Positions 1 to 8,158 of a DNA stretch of 33,231 nt are shown here, in pieces. The stretch comes from an uncultured Succinivibrio sp. Lineage in GTDB: Bacteria; Pseudomonadota; Gammaproteobacteria; Enterobacterales; Succinivibrionaceae. A program made the position numbers and the translations under genes. The stretch covers positions 1-33,231 of the forward strand of contig CACZXZ010000024.1 of assembly GCA_902785325.1 (NCBI GenBank), read 5' to 3'. The notes beneath the pieces were generated by a model. The model was not told the DNA's origin. It did no database searches and was given only the letters and a program-made list of their open reading frames with translations. Each line of letters begins with the position of its first letter. The first letter of the stretch is position 1.

Positions 1-1
1 C

Positions 2-514
2 AAAGCCTTAACAGAAAAATTTGGTTACAAGACAATCATGCAAGTCCCTCGGATTGAGAAGATCACCCTGAATATGGGTGTTGGTGAAGCAGTTGCAGAC
101 AAGAAAGTTTTAGAGAATGCTGCACGCGATATGGCCGCTATTGCAGGTCAGAAGCCTCTAATCACCAAAGTTCGTAAATCTGTAGCGGGCTTCCATATTC
201 GTGAGGGCTATCCAATCGGCTGTAAGGTAACACTACGCGGTGAGCGTATGTGGGAGTTCCTCGAGCGTTTAATTGTGATTGCAATTCCACGTATCCGTGA
301 TTTCCGTGGTTTATCATCTAAGTCATTTGATGGTAGAGGAAATTACTCAATGGGTGTACGCGAGCAAATCATCTTCCCTGAGATTGATTTTGATAAAGTT
401 GATGCTGTTCGTGGTTTAGATATTACTATCACCACAACTGCTAAGACCGATGAAGAAGGCAAAGCACTTCTAGAGTCTTTCAACTTCCCATTCCGTACTC
501 ACGCAAGCAAGTAA
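2..514 (+). CDS. rplE: 50S ribosomal protein L5 (5' end cut by window)
   Basis: L5 binds 5S rRNA in the central protuberance of the large subunit. The frame is already open at base 2 and reads [13 protein letters not shown] before the internal Met at base 38, which matches the region before MQVPR in E. coli L5. The gene is therefore truncated by the window edge and does not start at base 38. Seen motifs are [44 protein letters not shown] and the C-terminal [17 protein letters not shown], all near identical to E. coli. It is followed after 15 nt by rpsN in the standard spc-operon order. The S8 autoregulatory site that in E. coli lies at the rplE start would be upstream of the window. Confidence 0.97.
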   Translation, partial: KALTEKFGYKTIMQVPRIEKITLNMGVGEAVADKKVLENAARDMAAIAGQKPLITKVRKSVAGFHIREGYPIGCKVTLRGERMWEFLERLIVIAIPRIRDFRGLSSKSFDGRGNYSMGVREQIIFPEIDFDKVDAVRGLDITITTTAKTDEEGKALLESFNFPFRTHASK

Positions 515-529
515 TTCGAGGACGAATAA

Positions 530-835
530 ATGGCTAAGACTTCAATGATTTACAGAGATCTTAAAAGAAAGCGTTTAGCAGACAAGTATCGTACAAAGCG
601 CGAAGATCTCAAAAAGATTATTTCAAGCGTATCTGCATCAGATGAAGAGCGTTTTGCTGCAGTGCAAGCTTTAGCTGCACTACCACGTGATTCAAGCCCT
701 TCACGTCAGCGTAACCGTTGCAGTGAGACTGGTCGTCCACATGGTTACTTACGTAAGTTCGGTTTATGCCGTATTAAACTACGTGAGCACATGATGCGTG
801 GCGAGATCCCTGGTCTACACAAGGCTAGCTGGTAA
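530..835 (+). CDS. rpsN: 30S ribosomal protein S14
   Basis: Small-subunit head protein S14. At 101 aa it has the same length as E. coli S14 and is the long form without the zinc-binding CXXC pairs: only two cysteines are seen ([12 protein letters not shown] and FGLCRIK). The C-terminal half, [14 protein letters not shown] and [13 protein letters not shown], is close to identical to E. coli. The ATG is preceded by a GAGG Shine-Dalgarno in the 15-nt gap after rplE. Sits in the usual rplE-rpsN-rpsH order. Confidence 0.97.
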   Translation: MAKTSMIYRDLKRKRLADKYRTKREDLKKIISSVSASDEERFAAVQALAALPRDSSPSRQRNRCSETGRPHGYLRKFGLCRIKLREHMMRGEIPGLHKASW

Positions 836-849
836 GAGGAGATTTATAA

Positions 850-1239
850 ATGATGCAAGATCCTATTGCGGATTTATTAACCCGCATTCGTAACGGCCAG
901 GCTTCTGGCAAAGTTGCTGTTTCTATGCCTTCATCAAAGTTAAAGGTTGCTATTGCTAACCTACTTTTAAAAGAGGGTTATATCTCATCAGTTTCTGAGA
1001 ACGGCGACGTTAAGAAAGTTTTAGAAATTGGTCTTAAATACTACGAAGGTGCTCCAGTTATCGAGCTAATCCAACGTGTTTCACGTCCAGGTCTTCGTGT
1101 ATATAAGAAGAGCAGCGAGCTACCACGTATCATGAATGGTTTAGGTATTGCTGTAATTTCTACATCAAAAGGCTTAATGACCGATCGTGCTGCCCGTAAG
1201 GACGGCTTGGGCGGCGAAGTTATTTGCTACGTCGCATAA
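850..1239 (+). CDS. rpsH: 30S ribosomal protein S8
   Basis: S8 binds the central domain of 16S rRNA and, in E. coli, represses the spc operon by binding mRNA at rplE. The 129-aa product shows [16 protein letters not shown] at the N terminus, [13 protein letters not shown], and the family C-terminal signature [20 protein letters not shown] ending in ICYVA. Two adjacent ATG codons are possible starts; the first has AGAGGAG nine bases upstream. Length and order match E. coli. Confidence 0.97.
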   Translation: MMQDPIADLLTRIRNGQASGKVAVSMPSSKLKVAIANLLLKEGYISSVSENGDVKKVLEIGLKYYEGAPVIELIQRVSRPGLRVYKKSSELPRIMNGLGIAVISTSKGLMTDRAARKDGLGGEVICYVA

Positions 1240-1253
1240 TTTAGGGAGGCAAC

Positions 1254-1787
1254 ATGTCACGTATTGCTAAGGAACCAGTTATTGTTCCTCAGGGCGTCGA
1301 AGTTACTCTCGACGGTCAGAATGTAACCATCAAGTCAAAGAAAGGCCAGATGGTTTTAAATGTTCATCCATTAGTTGGCGTTAGCTTTGAAAATGGTGAA
1401 TTAAGAGTTTCTCAAAAGGAAGACTCTCAAGAATCAAACATGCAGTCTGGTACTGTTCGTGCTTTACTACACAACATGGTTGTTGGTTTAGATAAAGGTT
1501 TCGAGAAGACACTTAAGTTAGTAGGTGTTGGTTACCGTGCAGCAGTTAAGGGTAAGGTATTAAACCTAGTTTTAGGTTATTCTCACCCAATCGATTTCGA
1601 ACTACCTGAAGGCGTTACCGCTGAGACTCCATCTCAGACCGATATCGTTCTAAAGAGCTTCGACAAGGCTTTATTAGGCCAAGTTGCTGCTAAGGTTCGT
1701 GCATTCCGTGCTCCTGAGCCATACAAAGGTAAGGGTGTTAGATATGCAGACGAAATCATTCACATTAAAGAAGCTAAGAAGAAATAA
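1254..1787 (+). CDS. rplF: 50S ribosomal protein L6
   Basis: L6 sits near the factor-binding site of the large subunit. At 177 aa it equals the E. coli length. It starts [15 protein letters not shown] and carries two L6 repeats, with the C-terminal rRNA-binding signature around [25 protein letters not shown] Shine-Dalgarno lies just upstream in a 14-nt gap after rpsH. Confidence 0.97.
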   Translation: MSRIAKEPVIVPQGVEVTLDGQNVTIKSKKGQMVLNVHPLVGVSFENGELRVSQKEDSQESNMQSGTVRALLHNMVVGLDKGFEKTLKLVGVGYRAAVKGKVLNLVLGYSHPIDFELPEGVTAETPSQTDIVLKSFDKALLGQVAAKVRAFRAPEPYKGKGVRYADEIIHIKEAKKK

Positions 1788-1801
1788 TAGGGTGGCATAA
1801 C

Positions 1802-2155
1802 ATGTTCGATAAGAAAGAAGCACGCATTCGCCGCGCTACTAAATCACGTGCAAAGATGCACGAGTTAGGTGTAACCCGTTTAGTTGTTACTCGTACACCT
1901 CGTCACATTTATGCACAGATTATCAGCAATGATAACCGTGTTTTAGCTTCAGCTAGCACTTTAGAGAAAGACCTAGCTAAGGGTCTTAAGTACACCGGCA
2001 ACGTAGAAGCAGCTAAAGTAGTTGGTAAAGCTGTTGCTGAGCGTGCTATTGCAGCTAAGGTTGAAACCGTAGCTTTTGACAGATCAGGCTATCAGTATCA
2101 CGGTCGTGTTGCAGCATTAGCTGAAGCAGCTCGTGAAGCCGGCCTTAAGTTCTAG
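1802..2155 (+). CDS. rplR: 50S ribosomal protein L18
   Basis: L18 is a 5S rRNA-binding protein of the central protuberance. The 117-aa length is that of E. coli L18. Visible family features are an Arg/Lys-rich N terminus ([15 protein letters not shown]), [15 protein letters not shown], and the C-terminal [20 protein letters not shown] followed by EAGLKF. GGGTGG precedes the ATG. Standard spc-operon position between rplF and rpsE. Confidence 0.97.
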   Translation: MFDKKEARIRRATKSRAKMHELGVTRLVVTRTPRHIYAQIISNDNRVLASASTLEKDLAKGLKYTGNVEAAKVVGKAVAERAIAAKVETVAFDRSGYQYHGRVAALAEAAREAGLKF

Positions 2156-2167
2156 TAGGAGTGTGAA

Positions 2168-2674
2168 ATGCAACACAAAGACGAAACTCAAGCTGGCGAA
2201 TTGCAAGAAAAATTAGTTGCAGTTAATCGTGTAGCTAAAGTTGTAAAAGGTGGTCGTATTTTCTCTTTCACCGCTTTAACAGTAGTTGGTGATGGTAATG
2301 GCCGCGTAGGTTTTGGTTATGGTAAGGCAGGCGAAGTTCCAGCTGCTATTCAAAAGGCAATTGAACAAGCTCGCCGTAATGTAAAGAATGGCATTGTTTT
2401 AAACAATGGCACTTTATTCCATGCTGTTAAGGGTGAACACTCAGGTTCTATGGTTTACATGCAGCCTGCATCAGAAGGTACCGGTATTATTGCTGGTGGT
2501 GCTATGCGTGCTGTTCTAGAAGTTGCTGGTGTTCGTAACGTTTTAGCTAAGGCTTATGGCTCTACTAACCCAATCAACGTTGTACGTGCTACTGTTGCAG
2601 CTTTAGCATCAATGCGTACTCCTGAGGCTGTTGCTGCTAAGCGTGGTCTTTCAGTGAAGGAAATAATGGAGTAA
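2168..2674 (+). CDS. rpsE: 30S ribosomal protein S5
   Basis: S5 is a decoding-fidelity protein of the 30S body. At 168 aa it is one residue longer than E. coli. The N-terminal double-stranded-RNA-binding-like domain shows [38 protein letters not shown] and the helical [11 protein letters not shown]. The C-terminal half has [19 protein letters not shown] and the [13 protein letters not shown] tail. The N terminus ([15 protein letters not shown]) differs slightly from E. coli. TAGGAGTG precedes the start, and rpmD follows after 4 nt. Confidence 0.97.
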   Translation: MQHKDETQAGELQEKLVAVNRVAKVVKGGRIFSFTALTVVGDGNGRVGFGYGKAGEVPAAIQKAIEQARRNVKNGIVLNNGTLFHAVKGEHSGSMVYMQPASEGTGIIAGGAMRAVLEVAGVRNVLAKAYGSTNPINVVRATVAALASMRTPEAVAAKRGLSVKEIME

Positions 2675-2678
2675 AAAA

Positions 2679-2864
2679 ATGGCAGATAAGAAAACCGTTA
2701 AAGTTACTCTAATTAAGAGCACTATTGGCCGTCAGCCAAAGCATATCGCTACCGTAAAAGGTTTAGGCTTACGCCGCATTCGTCATACTGTTGAGCTAGA
2801 GGATACTCCTTCAGTTCGCGGTATGATCAACAAGGTAAGCTACTTGTTAAAGGTAGAGGAGTAA
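2679..2864 (+). CDS. rpmD: 50S ribosomal protein L30
   Basis: Small large-subunit protein L30, 61 aa against 59 in E. coli. The signature [20 protein letters not shown] is intact and is followed by [14 protein letters not shown]. The Shine-Dalgarno GGAG overlaps the end of rpsE, so translation is probably coupled. rplO follows after 3 nt. Confidence 0.96.
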   Translation: MADKKTVKVTLIKSTIGRQPKHIATVKGLGLRRIRHTVELEDTPSVRGMINKVSYLLKVEE

Positions 2865-2867
2865 TAA

Positions 2868-3467
2868 ATGCGTTTAGATACTTTAAAGCCTGCAGAAGGT
2901 TCTCGTAAAGCAGCTGTACGCGTAGGCCGTGGTATTGGTTCTGGCTTAGGCAAGACCTGCGGTCGTGGTGTTAAAGGTGCTGGTGCTCGTAAGAGTGCTC
3001 ACAAGCGTCCAGGTTTCGAAGGCGGTCAGATGCCATTAAAGATCCGTTTACCAAAGTTTGGTTTCTGGTCTCCAAAGGCTTCTGTAACTGCTGAAGTTAC
3101 CTTAAACGATTTAAATCGTATTGAGGGTGATGTTGTTGATATGCAAGCTCTATTAGATGCTCGTTTAATCAGCAAGAAGATCAAGTACGTTAAGGTTGTA
3201 TTATCTCGCGTACCTAACTTCACTAAGAAGATCACTCTAAAGGGCTTAGGTGTTACTAAGGGTGCTAAGGCTGCTATTGAGGCAGTTGGTGGTACCGTTG
3301 AAGTTGCACAATACATTGTTGAAGCTCAACAACGTTTAGAGAAGTCAAACAAGAAGTCTGCTGCAAAGCAACAAGCTCGTTTAGACGCTCTAGCTGCAGC
3401 TGGTAAGCAAAAGCCTGCAAAGAAGACTGCAGAGCAAAAAGCAGCTAAGAAAGCTGCTAAAGCTTAA
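2868..3467 (+). CDS. rplO: 50S ribosomal protein L15 with a C-terminal Lys/Ala-rich extension
   Basis: L15 is an early-assembly protein of the large subunit. Residues 1-146 match E. coli L15: [45 protein letters not shown], and [18 protein letters not shown] near the normal C terminus. E. coli L15 is 144 aa; this one runs to 199. The extra 50 or so residues are strongly Lys, Ala and Gln rich ([12 protein letters not shown] at the end), look helical and basic, and are in frame with no sign of a frameshift. The rplO Shine-Dalgarno is GAGGAG at the rpmD stop. The function of the tail is unknown; extra rRNA contact is the simplest guess. Confidence 0.96.
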   Translation: MRLDTLKPAEGSRKAAVRVGRGIGSGLGKTCGRGVKGAGARKSAHKRPGFEGGQMPLKIRLPKFGFWSPKASVTAEVTLNDLNRIEGDVVDMQALLDARLISKKIKYVKVVLSRVPNFTKKITLKGLGVTKGAKAAIEAVGGTVEVAQYIVEAQQRLEKSNKKSAAKQQARLDALAAAGKQKPAKKTAEQKAAKKAAKA

Positions 3468-3477
3468 ATAATAGATT

Positions 3478-3494
3478 GGGGGCTTTAAGCCCCC
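3478..3494 (+). repeat. G+C-rich hairpin between rplO and secY
   Basis: Perfect inverted repeat GGGGGCT-TTA-AGCCCCC (7-bp stem, 3-nt loop), ending 4 nt before the secY Shine-Dalgarno TGAGG. There is no T-run after it, so it is unlikely to be a full intrinsic terminator. It could protect the 3' end of the upstream mRNA or tune secY translation; neither is shown. Confidence 0.6.
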
Positions 3495-3509
3495 TAATTG
3501 AGGTTTTGC

Positions 3510-4856
3510 ATGGCTAGAAAATCGCTTTTTGATAGAAGTCGTGAAATGGCTGCACAACAATCTAAAGGTTCAGGCGAAATTCGTCAGAGACTTTTGTTTG
3601 TTGTTTTTGCGCTAATTATGTTCAGACTTGGTTCATATATTCCTGTTCCAGGTGTGAATGCTGACGTACTTCAGCGCGTTTTCGATTCGCAAAGCGGAAC
3701 CATTGTTGGCATGTTCAATATGTTTGCTGGTGGTGCGTTAGAGCGTGCTTCAGTATTAGCATTAGGTATCATGCCATACATTTCTGCATCGATTATTATT
3801 CAGTTACTTGCAGTATTAAACAAGAACTTAGCAGAACTTAAAAAAGAAGGTGAATCTGGTCGTCGTAAGATTACTCAGTACACCCGTGTTGCTACTGTTT
3901 TCTTAGCTGCATTACAAGCATTTGGTATTGCTACAGGTATTCCAAACATGACTCCAGGATTAGTTGATAATCCAGGTCCTGCTTTCTACTTCGTAACCAC
4001 CGTATGCTTAGTTACTGGTACTGTATTATTGATGTGGCTTGGTGAGCAAATTACTGAGCGTGGTATTGGTAATGGTATTTCCCTTATCATCTTCGCAGGT
4101 ATCGTAGCTGGACTTCCTACAGCTCTAGCAAGAACCTTCGAGCAATCACGTCAAGGTGATCTATCCACCATCGCTTTATTGATTATCGGTGTAGTAGTGG
4201 TCCTAGTGACCTTCTTCGTGGTTTTCGTTGAGCGCGGTCAGCGTAGAATAGTTATTGAATACGCTAAACGCCAAATGGGTAATCGAATTTACTCTCAGCC
4301 ACGCTCTAATTTACCATTAAAGATCAACCTATCAGGTGTTATTCCAGCAATTTTTGCTTCGTCAATTATTCTGTTCCCTGGTACTGTTGTTTCTTGGTTC
4401 GGCCAAGGTGATAACGCGGTTTCAAATGTACTTGGAAGTATTTCAGTATTTTTGCAACCAGGACAACCTTTATATGAATTGTTATATGCAGCAGCAATCG
4501 TGTTCTTCACATTCTTCTATACAGCGTTGGTATTTAACCCACGTGAAATAGCTGATAACTTGAAGAAGGGCGGTGCTTTCATTCCTGGTATTCGTCCAGG
4601 TGAACAAACTGCTAGATTCATCGATAAAGTAATGTCACGTTTAACTTTAAGTGGTTCTTTATACATGGTTTTAGTATGTTTAGTTCCTCAGTTGTTAATG
4701 AACTGGTTTAATGTACAGTTCTACTTCGGTGGTACTTCCTTACTAATTATCGTTGTGGTTTGCATGGACTTCGTTTCTCAATTACAAAGTCACATGATGA
4801 ATCAGCAATATGGCGATATCATGCGTAAAGCAAACCTTAAGAATTACGGTCGATAA
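3510..4856 (+). CDS. secY: Preprotein translocase subunit SecY
   Basis: Core channel of the Sec translocon in the inner membrane. The 448-aa product has the ten hydrophobic segments expected. Recognisable E. coli-like blocks are [12 protein letters not shown] (plug region), [85 protein letters not shown] and a C terminus ending [10 protein letters not shown] place the start at the ATG that gives [10 protein letters not shown] because TGAGG lies 6 nt upstream. An in-frame TTG four codons earlier overlaps that Shine-Dalgarno and is rejected. Last membrane-protein gene of the spc operon, followed by rpmJ. Confidence 0.97.
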   Translation: MARKSLFDRSREMAAQQSKGSGEIRQRLLFVVFALIMFRLGSYIPVPGVNADVLQRVFDSQSGTIVGMFNMFAGGALERASVLALGIMPYISASIIIQLLAVLNKNLAELKKEGESGRRKITQYTRVATVFLAALQAFGIATGIPNMTPGLVDNPGPAFYFVTTVCLVTGTVLLMWLGEQITERGIGNGISLIIFAGIVAGLPTALARTFEQSRQGDLSTIALLIIGVVVVLVTFFVVFVERGQRRIVIEYAKRQMGNRIYSQPRSNLPLKINLSGVIPAIFASSIILFPGTVVSWFGQGDNAVSNVLGSISVFLQPGQPLYELLYAAAIVFFTFFYTALVFNPREIADNLKKGGAFIPGIRPGEQTARFIDKVMSRLTLSGSLYMVLVCLVPQLLMNWFNVQFYFGGTSLLIIVVVCMDFVSQLQSHMMNQQYGDIMRKANLKNYGR

Positions 4857-4880
4857 TTTTTCGTTAATTGGAGAATAAAA

Positions 4881-5000
4881 ATGAAAGTTGGTGCTTCAGT
4901 TAAAAAAATGTGCCGCAACTGCAAAGTAGTTCGTCGTCACGGTGTAGTTCGCATTATCTGTGACTGTGAAAATCCAAAGCATAAGCAACGTCAGGGCTAA
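4881..5000 (+). CDS. rpmJ: 50S ribosomal protein L36, zinc-binding form
   Basis: A 39-aa gene beginning [17 protein letters not shown] and ending NPKHKQRQG, the unmistakable L36 pattern. Zinc ligands C11, C14, C27 and H34 are all present, with an additional C29; the CDCENPKH segment is one residue longer than E. coli. TTGGAG precedes the ATG. In E. coli rpmJ is also the last gene of the spc operon, directly after secY. Confidence 0.95.
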   Translation: MKVGASVKKMCRNCKVVRRHGVVRIICDCENPKHKQRQG

Positions 5001-5005
5001 TGCTG

Positions 5006-5035
5006 TTATTTATGCAATTAAACTTGCATAAATAA
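5006..5035. repeat. Perfect 12-bp inverted repeat after rpmJ
   Basis: TTATTTATGCAA and its exact complement TTGCATAAATAA are separated by six bases (TTAAAC), starting 5 nt after the rpmJ stop. It is a plausible AT-rich end-of-operon hairpin. Its right arm contains the TTGCAT -35 element of the promoter proposed for the alpha operon, so transcription from upstream and initiation downstream share the same sequence. Confidence 0.6.
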
Positions 5036-5052
5036 TTTAAAGTCTGTATAAT
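5024..5052 (+). promoter_or_regulatory. Sigma-70 promoter of the alpha operon
   Basis: TTGCAT (5024-5029) and a consensus TATAAT (5047-5052) are separated by exactly 17 bp. Initiation near 5059 would give an untranslated leader of about 130 nt before rpsM. The -10 lies in a short dyad CTGTAT-AATC-ATACAG. This is the best promoter-like sequence in the gap between rpmJ and rpsM. Confidence 0.65.
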
Positions 5053-5062
5053 CATACAGCTT

Positions 5063-5092
5063 AAAAGCACTAAGAGAAATCTTGGTGCTTTT
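5063..5092 (+). promoter_or_regulatory. GAAA-capped hairpin in the alpha-operon leader
   Basis: AAAAGCACTAAGA - GAAA - TCTTGGTGCTTTT forms a 13-bp stem with one G-U pair, closed by a GNRA tetraloop. The 3' arm ends in four T residues. It begins a few bases after the predicted transcription start. It could be a 5'-stabilising stem or a weak attenuator; the U-run is too short for a confident terminator call. Confidence 0.5.
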
Positions 5093-5118
5093 CTGACATG
5101 CCAAAGTGCACTATGAGC

Positions 5119-5200
5119 GGTTGTCGCGTATCCTAACGGGCTTTGCGACAGCCATTGTTTTTAAACTGACCTAAAATTTAGGAGATCAATAGTGGCCCGT
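5119..5200 (+). promoter_or_regulatory. Alpha-operon leader pseudoknot, S4-binding site (Alpha_RBS type)
   Basis: A 9-bp stem GGTTGTCGC / GCGACAGCC (one G-U) encloses the loop GTATCCTAACGGGCTTT. The core GTATCC..ACGGGCTTT is the same as in the E. coli alpha-operon leader, where ribosomal protein S4 binds. The loop bases ACGGGC (5136-5141) are complementary to GCCCGT (5195-5200), immediately after the GTG start of rpsM, giving the second helix of the pseudoknot over the ribosome-binding site. Since rpsD (S4) is the third gene of this operon, S4 autorepression is the expected logic. The fold is deduced by base pairing and comparison, not calculated. Confidence 0.8.
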
Positions 5201-5548
5201 ATAGCTGGCATTAATGTGCCTGATCAAAAGATCGCTGTGATTGCTTTACAGTCAATCTATGGCATCGGCCCAACCCGCGCAAGCGAGATTCTTGCTAATG
5301 CAGGTGTTGAAGAGTCTGCAAGACTTAAAGATTTAGATGAGTCTGTTGTAGATAAGATCCGTGCCGAAGTAGCAAAGTTCACCGTTGAAGGTGACCTTCG
5401 TCGTGAAATTTCTATGAACATCAAGCGCCTAATCGACCTTGGTACCTATCGTGGTTTACGTCACCGCAAGGGTCTTCCTGTACGTGGTCAACGTACAAAG
5501 ACAAATGCACGTACTCGTAAGGGTCCACGTAAGAGCATTAAGAAGTAG
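5192..5548 (+). CDS. rpsM: 30S ribosomal protein S13
   Basis: Head protein of the small subunit that contacts the 50S in bridges B1a/b. The 118-aa product equals the E. coli length: [43 protein letters not shown] and the basic tail [20 protein letters not shown]. It starts with GTG, as in E. coli, with TAGGAGA upstream; the first codons take part in the leader pseudoknot. First gene of the alpha operon. Confidence 0.97.
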   Translation: MARIAGINVPDQKIAVIALQSIYGIGPTRASEILANAGVEESARLKDLDESVVDKIRAEVAKFTVEGDLRREISMNIKRLIDLGTYRGLRHRKGLPVRGQRTKTNARTRKGPRKSIKK

Positions 5549-5558
5549 GAGAGCTTAG

Positions 5559-5981
5559 ATGGCTGAAGAAATTAAGAATGAGCAGCAAGCAGCTGCTACC
5601 ACTCGTGCTCGTTCAGGCAAGCGCTCTAAGAAGCAAGTTGCTGACGGCGTAGCACACATCCATGCATCTTTCAATAACACCATTGTAACTATTTCAGATC
5701 GTCAAGGTAACGTTCTATCTTGGGCAACTGCAGGTGGTTCAGGTTTCCGTGGTTCACGTAAATCAACTCCTTATGCTGCACAGGTTGCTGCAGAGCGTGC
5801 TGGTGAAGCTGCAAAAGAGTTCGGTGTTAAGAACCTTGAAGTTTTGGTAAAGGGTCCAGGTCCTGGTCGTGAGTCTTCAATCCGTGCTTTAAATGCACAA
5901 GGTTACAAGATCACTAACATTACTGATGTTACCCCAATCCCTCATAATGGTTGTCGCCCACCTAAAAAGCGTCGTGTATAA
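5559..5981 (+). CDS. rpsK: 30S ribosomal protein S11
   Basis: Platform protein of the small subunit. The body from [20 protein letters not shown] to the end, [16 protein letters not shown], is nearly identical to E. coli. The 140-aa length exceeds the E. coli 129 by an N-terminal addition of about 11 residues ([15 protein letters not shown]), supported by TAGGAGAG upstream of this ATG. Lies 10 nt after rpsM. Confidence 0.97.
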   Translation: MAEEIKNEQQAAATTRARSGKRSKKQVADGVAHIHASFNNTIVTISDRQGNVLSWATAGGSGFRGSRKSTPYAAQVAAERAGEAAKEFGVKNLEVLVKGPGPGRESSIRALNAQGYKITNITDVTPIPHNGCRPPKKRRV

Positions 5982-6012
5982 CCTAACGAGTTCAATTTCT
6001 GGAGAAAGATAA

Positions 6013-6636
6013 ATGGCAAAATATACAGGTCCAGCCCTGAAATTAAGCCGCCGTGAGGGTGTAGACTTATTCTTAAAGTCTGGCGTTCGCGCAATTGATA
6101 CAAAGTGCAAGCTAGACACAGCACCTGGTCAACATGGCGCTAACAAAGCACGCCTATCAGATTACGGCATGCAGTTACGTGAGAAGCAAAAAGTTCGTCG
6201 TATCTACGGTGTTCTAGAGCGTCAATTCCGTAACTACTACAAGAAAGCTTCAAGAATGTCTGGTAATACTGGTGAGAACCTATTACAACTTCTAGAGGCT
6301 CGTTTGGATAACGTAGTTTATCGTATGGGTTTCGGTTCAACCCGTATGGAAGCACGTCAGTTAGTAAGCCACAAGGCTATTACTGTTAATGACCAAATCG
6401 TAAATATTCCTTCTTACCAAGTACAGCCAGATGATGTTGTTGCTGTTCGCGAAAAGGCAAAGAAGCAATTACGTATTAAGGCAGCAATCGACTTATCAGG
6501 TCAACGCGCTACTAAGCCAACATGGATCGATGTAGATCACGATCACATGAAGGGTACTTATAAGAGCAATCCTGAGCGTTCTGAGTTACCTTCTGATATT
6601 AAAGAAGCACTCATCGTCGAATTGTATTCTAAGTAA
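6013..6636 (+). CDS. rpsD: 30S ribosomal protein S4, alpha-operon autoregulator
   Basis: S4 nucleates 16S rRNA folding and in E. coli represses the alpha operon by binding the rpsM leader. At 207 aa it matches the family (E. coli 206). Seen blocks are [20 protein letters not shown], the invariant [19 protein letters not shown], and the S4 RNA-binding domain [20 protein letters not shown] followed by [10 protein letters not shown]. The conserved leader element in front of rpsM makes the feedback circuit likely here too. TGGAGA precedes the start. Confidence 0.97.
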   Translation: MAKYTGPALKLSRREGVDLFLKSGVRAIDTKCKLDTAPGQHGANKARLSDYGMQLREKQKVRRIYGVLERQFRNYYKKASRMSGNTGENLLQLLEARLDNVVYRMGFGSTRMEARQLVSHKAITVNDQIVNIPSYQVQPDDVVAVREKAKKQLRIKAAIDLSGQRATKPTWIDVDHDHMKGTYKSNPERSELPSDIKEALIVELYSK

Positions 6637-6683
6637 TATAGGCAACATTGCCTGCACCGCTTTTTTAATGTGGGGTATCTCTA

Positions 6684-7676
6684 GTGTCTGTTGTTGAACT
6701 GCTAAAGCCAAAGCCAGTTAATTATACTGAAATCAGTCCTAATCATGCACGTTTAGTGCTTGAGCCTTTAGAGCGTGGTTTCGGCTATACATTAGGTGTT
6801 GCTTTAAGCGGAATTTTACTAAAGACCCTATCTGGAACTGCAGTTGATGCTTTCCAGATGGCGGGCGTAAAGGATGTTAACAGCTCAAAAGATGATCTTG
6901 TTGAAAGCATTTTTGAAGTAGTTATGAACTTAAAGTCCTTAGCTATTGCTTCTCAAGAGCCATTAACCGAGCCTGTTTGGTTATCAATCGATAAACGTGG
7001 TGAAGGTGAAGTTCACGCTTCAGATATCGTTTGTCCTGAAAATTTATCCTTTGTAGACCCTGAAGCCCGTATTTGCACTTTAAAAGGTGCTAAGGCTTCG
7101 TTGTCGATGAAACTTCGCATTTCATCAGGCCAAGGTTATGTAATGACTACCTCTGATAAGCATATTCCAGCTGATGCAGAGAACGTTATCCTAATCGACG
7201 CAAACTACTGCCCAATTCGTCGCTATGTGTACGAAGTTGAGTCAGCTCGTGTTGAGCAGCGTACAGATTTAGATAGATTAGTTATTGATTTAGAGACTAA
7301 TGGAACAATTGCTCCAGAAGTTGCTCTAATGAATGCTTCTAACTTAATCTGTGAATGCATGGATAACATCATTGATAAGGAAGAGATCAGCGAGCGTGTA
7401 AGCGCTCCTGTAGCTCCACCAATGCCTGATCCTGTGTTAATGCAACCAGTTGAAGATCTAGAATTAACTGTTCGTTCAGCTAATTGCTTAAAAGCGGAGT
7501 CAATCATTTACATCGGTGATTTGGTACAAAGAACTGAAGTTGAGCTTCTAAAGACTCCAAATCTAGGTAAGAAGTCATTAAATGAAATTAAGGACGTTCT
7601 TGCTCAGAGAAACTTGTCTTTAGGTATGCGCGTAGCAAACTGGCCACCTCCAGGACTTCGTACATCAAATAACTAA
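6684..7676 (+). CDS. rpoA: RNA polymerase alpha subunit, first copy, divergent N-terminal domain
   Basis: Alpha directs RNA polymerase assembly through its N-terminal domain and contacts UP elements and activators through its C-terminal domain. This 330-aa copy occupies the standard place after rpsD and starts at GTG with GGGG upstream. The C-terminal domain is intact: [15 protein letters not shown] holds the equivalents of E. coli R265, N268 and C269, and NLGKKSL those of G296, K298 and S299. The N-terminal domain is odd. [10 protein letters not shown] is kept, but E. coli NALRRILLSSMPG reads [13 protein letters not shown], so S42 and G43 stand where R44 and the beta-binding R45 should be. 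The VEIDGVLHEYS, GIGPVTA, RGRGYVP and GRLL blocks are also lost. [10 protein letters not shown] (188-197), near the beta' contact region, is fully kept. Likely functional but specialised. Confidence 0.93.
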   Translation: MSVVELLKPKPVNYTEISPNHARLVLEPLERGFGYTLGVALSGILLKTLSGTAVDAFQMAGVKDVNSSKDDLVESIFEVVMNLKSLAIASQEPLTEPVWLSIDKRGEGEVHASDIVCPENLSFVDPEARICTLKGAKASLSMKLRISSGQGYVMTTSDKHIPADAENVILIDANYCPIRRYVYEVESARVEQRTDLDRLVIDLETNGTIAPEVALMNASNLICECMDNIIDKEEISERVSAPVAPPMPDPVLMQPVEDLELTVRSANCLKAESIIYIGDLVQRTEVELLKTPNLGKKSLNEIKDVLAQRNLSLGMRVANWPPPGLRTSNN

Positions 7677-7697
7677 TTGTTTTAGAAGGAATAAAAA

Positions 7698-8087
7698 ATG
7701 CGTCATCGTCAAAGTGGCCGTCATTTAGGTCGTACAGCTGCACATCGTGCTGCTTTATACCGTAATTTAGCTAAGGCATTGCTAACCTTCGAAGTTATCA
7801 AGACTACTGTTCCAAAGGCAAAGGAATTACGTCGCTTCGTTGAGCCATTAATCACCTTAGCAAAGGTTGATACTGTTGCAAATCGCCGTCTAGCATTTGC
7901 TCGTCTTCGTGATGAAGCTGTTGTAGCAAAGCTATTCAACGTAATCGGTAAGCTATCAGCTAACCGTAACGGTGGTTACACCCGTATCCTAAAGGCTGGT
8001 TTACGTGCATGTGACAGAGCACCAGTTGCTTATATCATGCTAACAGACCGTCCTGAAGTTGCTGAAGAAGAAAAGGCAGCTGAATAA
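7698..8087 (+). CDS. rplQ: 50S ribosomal protein L17
   Basis: Large-subunit protein near the exit tunnel. Starts [17 protein letters not shown]; the family core [20 protein letters not shown] and [13 protein letters not shown] is present, and the C terminus [21 protein letters not shown] is typical. 129 aa against 127 in E. coli. AGAAGGA precedes the ATG. In E. coli rplQ ends the alpha operon; here it is flanked on both sides by rpoA genes. Confidence 0.97.
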   Translation: MRHRQSGRHLGRTAAHRAALYRNLAKALLTFEVIKTTVPKAKELRRFVEPLITLAKVDTVANRRLAFARLRDEAVVAKLFNVIGKLSANRNGGYTRILKAGLRACDRAPVAYIMLTDRPEVAEEEKAAE

Positions 8088-8092
8088 TACAT

Positions 8093-8112
8093 ATGGGCGC
8101 ATATGCGCCCAT
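8093..8112 (+). repeat. 20-bp perfect palindrome between rplQ and the second rpoA
   Basis: ATGGGCGCAT followed by ATGCGCCCAT, five bases after the rplQ stop. As RNA it would fold as GGGCGC / GCGCCC plus flanking pairs. The following bases, ATTCAGATTTCTTG, hold no strong U-run, so it looks like a partial terminator or a processing/stability stem that could lower expression of the downstream gene relative to the upstream operon. Confidence 0.65.
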
Positions 8113-8143
8113 TCAGATTTCTTGCTTACTAACTGTACAAAAC

Positions 8144-8158
8144 GAGGGTGAAACCTTG
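8144..8158 (+). promoter_or_regulatory. Shine-Dalgarno that decides the TTG start of the second rpoA
   Basis: GAGGGTG lies 5 nt before an in-frame TTG, giving a product whose N terminus aligns with E. coli alpha to within one residue. The upstream ATG at 8093 lies inside the palindrome with no ribosome-binding site, and the ATG at 8168 has none either. Confidence 0.65.

Noticed and set aside
3026-3316. Reverse-strand open frame inside rplO
   Set aside because: It lies fully within a certain ribosomal protein gene, matches no family and has no ribosome-binding site.
6640-6666. AGGCAA-CA-TTGCCT stem and a T6 run before the first rpoA, considered as a terminator
   Set aside because: The stem is only 6 bp with a 2-nt loop, and the T-run is 7 nt away from it.
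8093-8155. Longer form of the second alpha subunit starting at the ATG at 8093
   Set aside because: The added 21 residues are encoded by the palindrome and spacer, have no ribosome-binding site and no counterpart in other alpha subunits; the TTG at 8156 has GAGGGTG upstream and gives the normal length.
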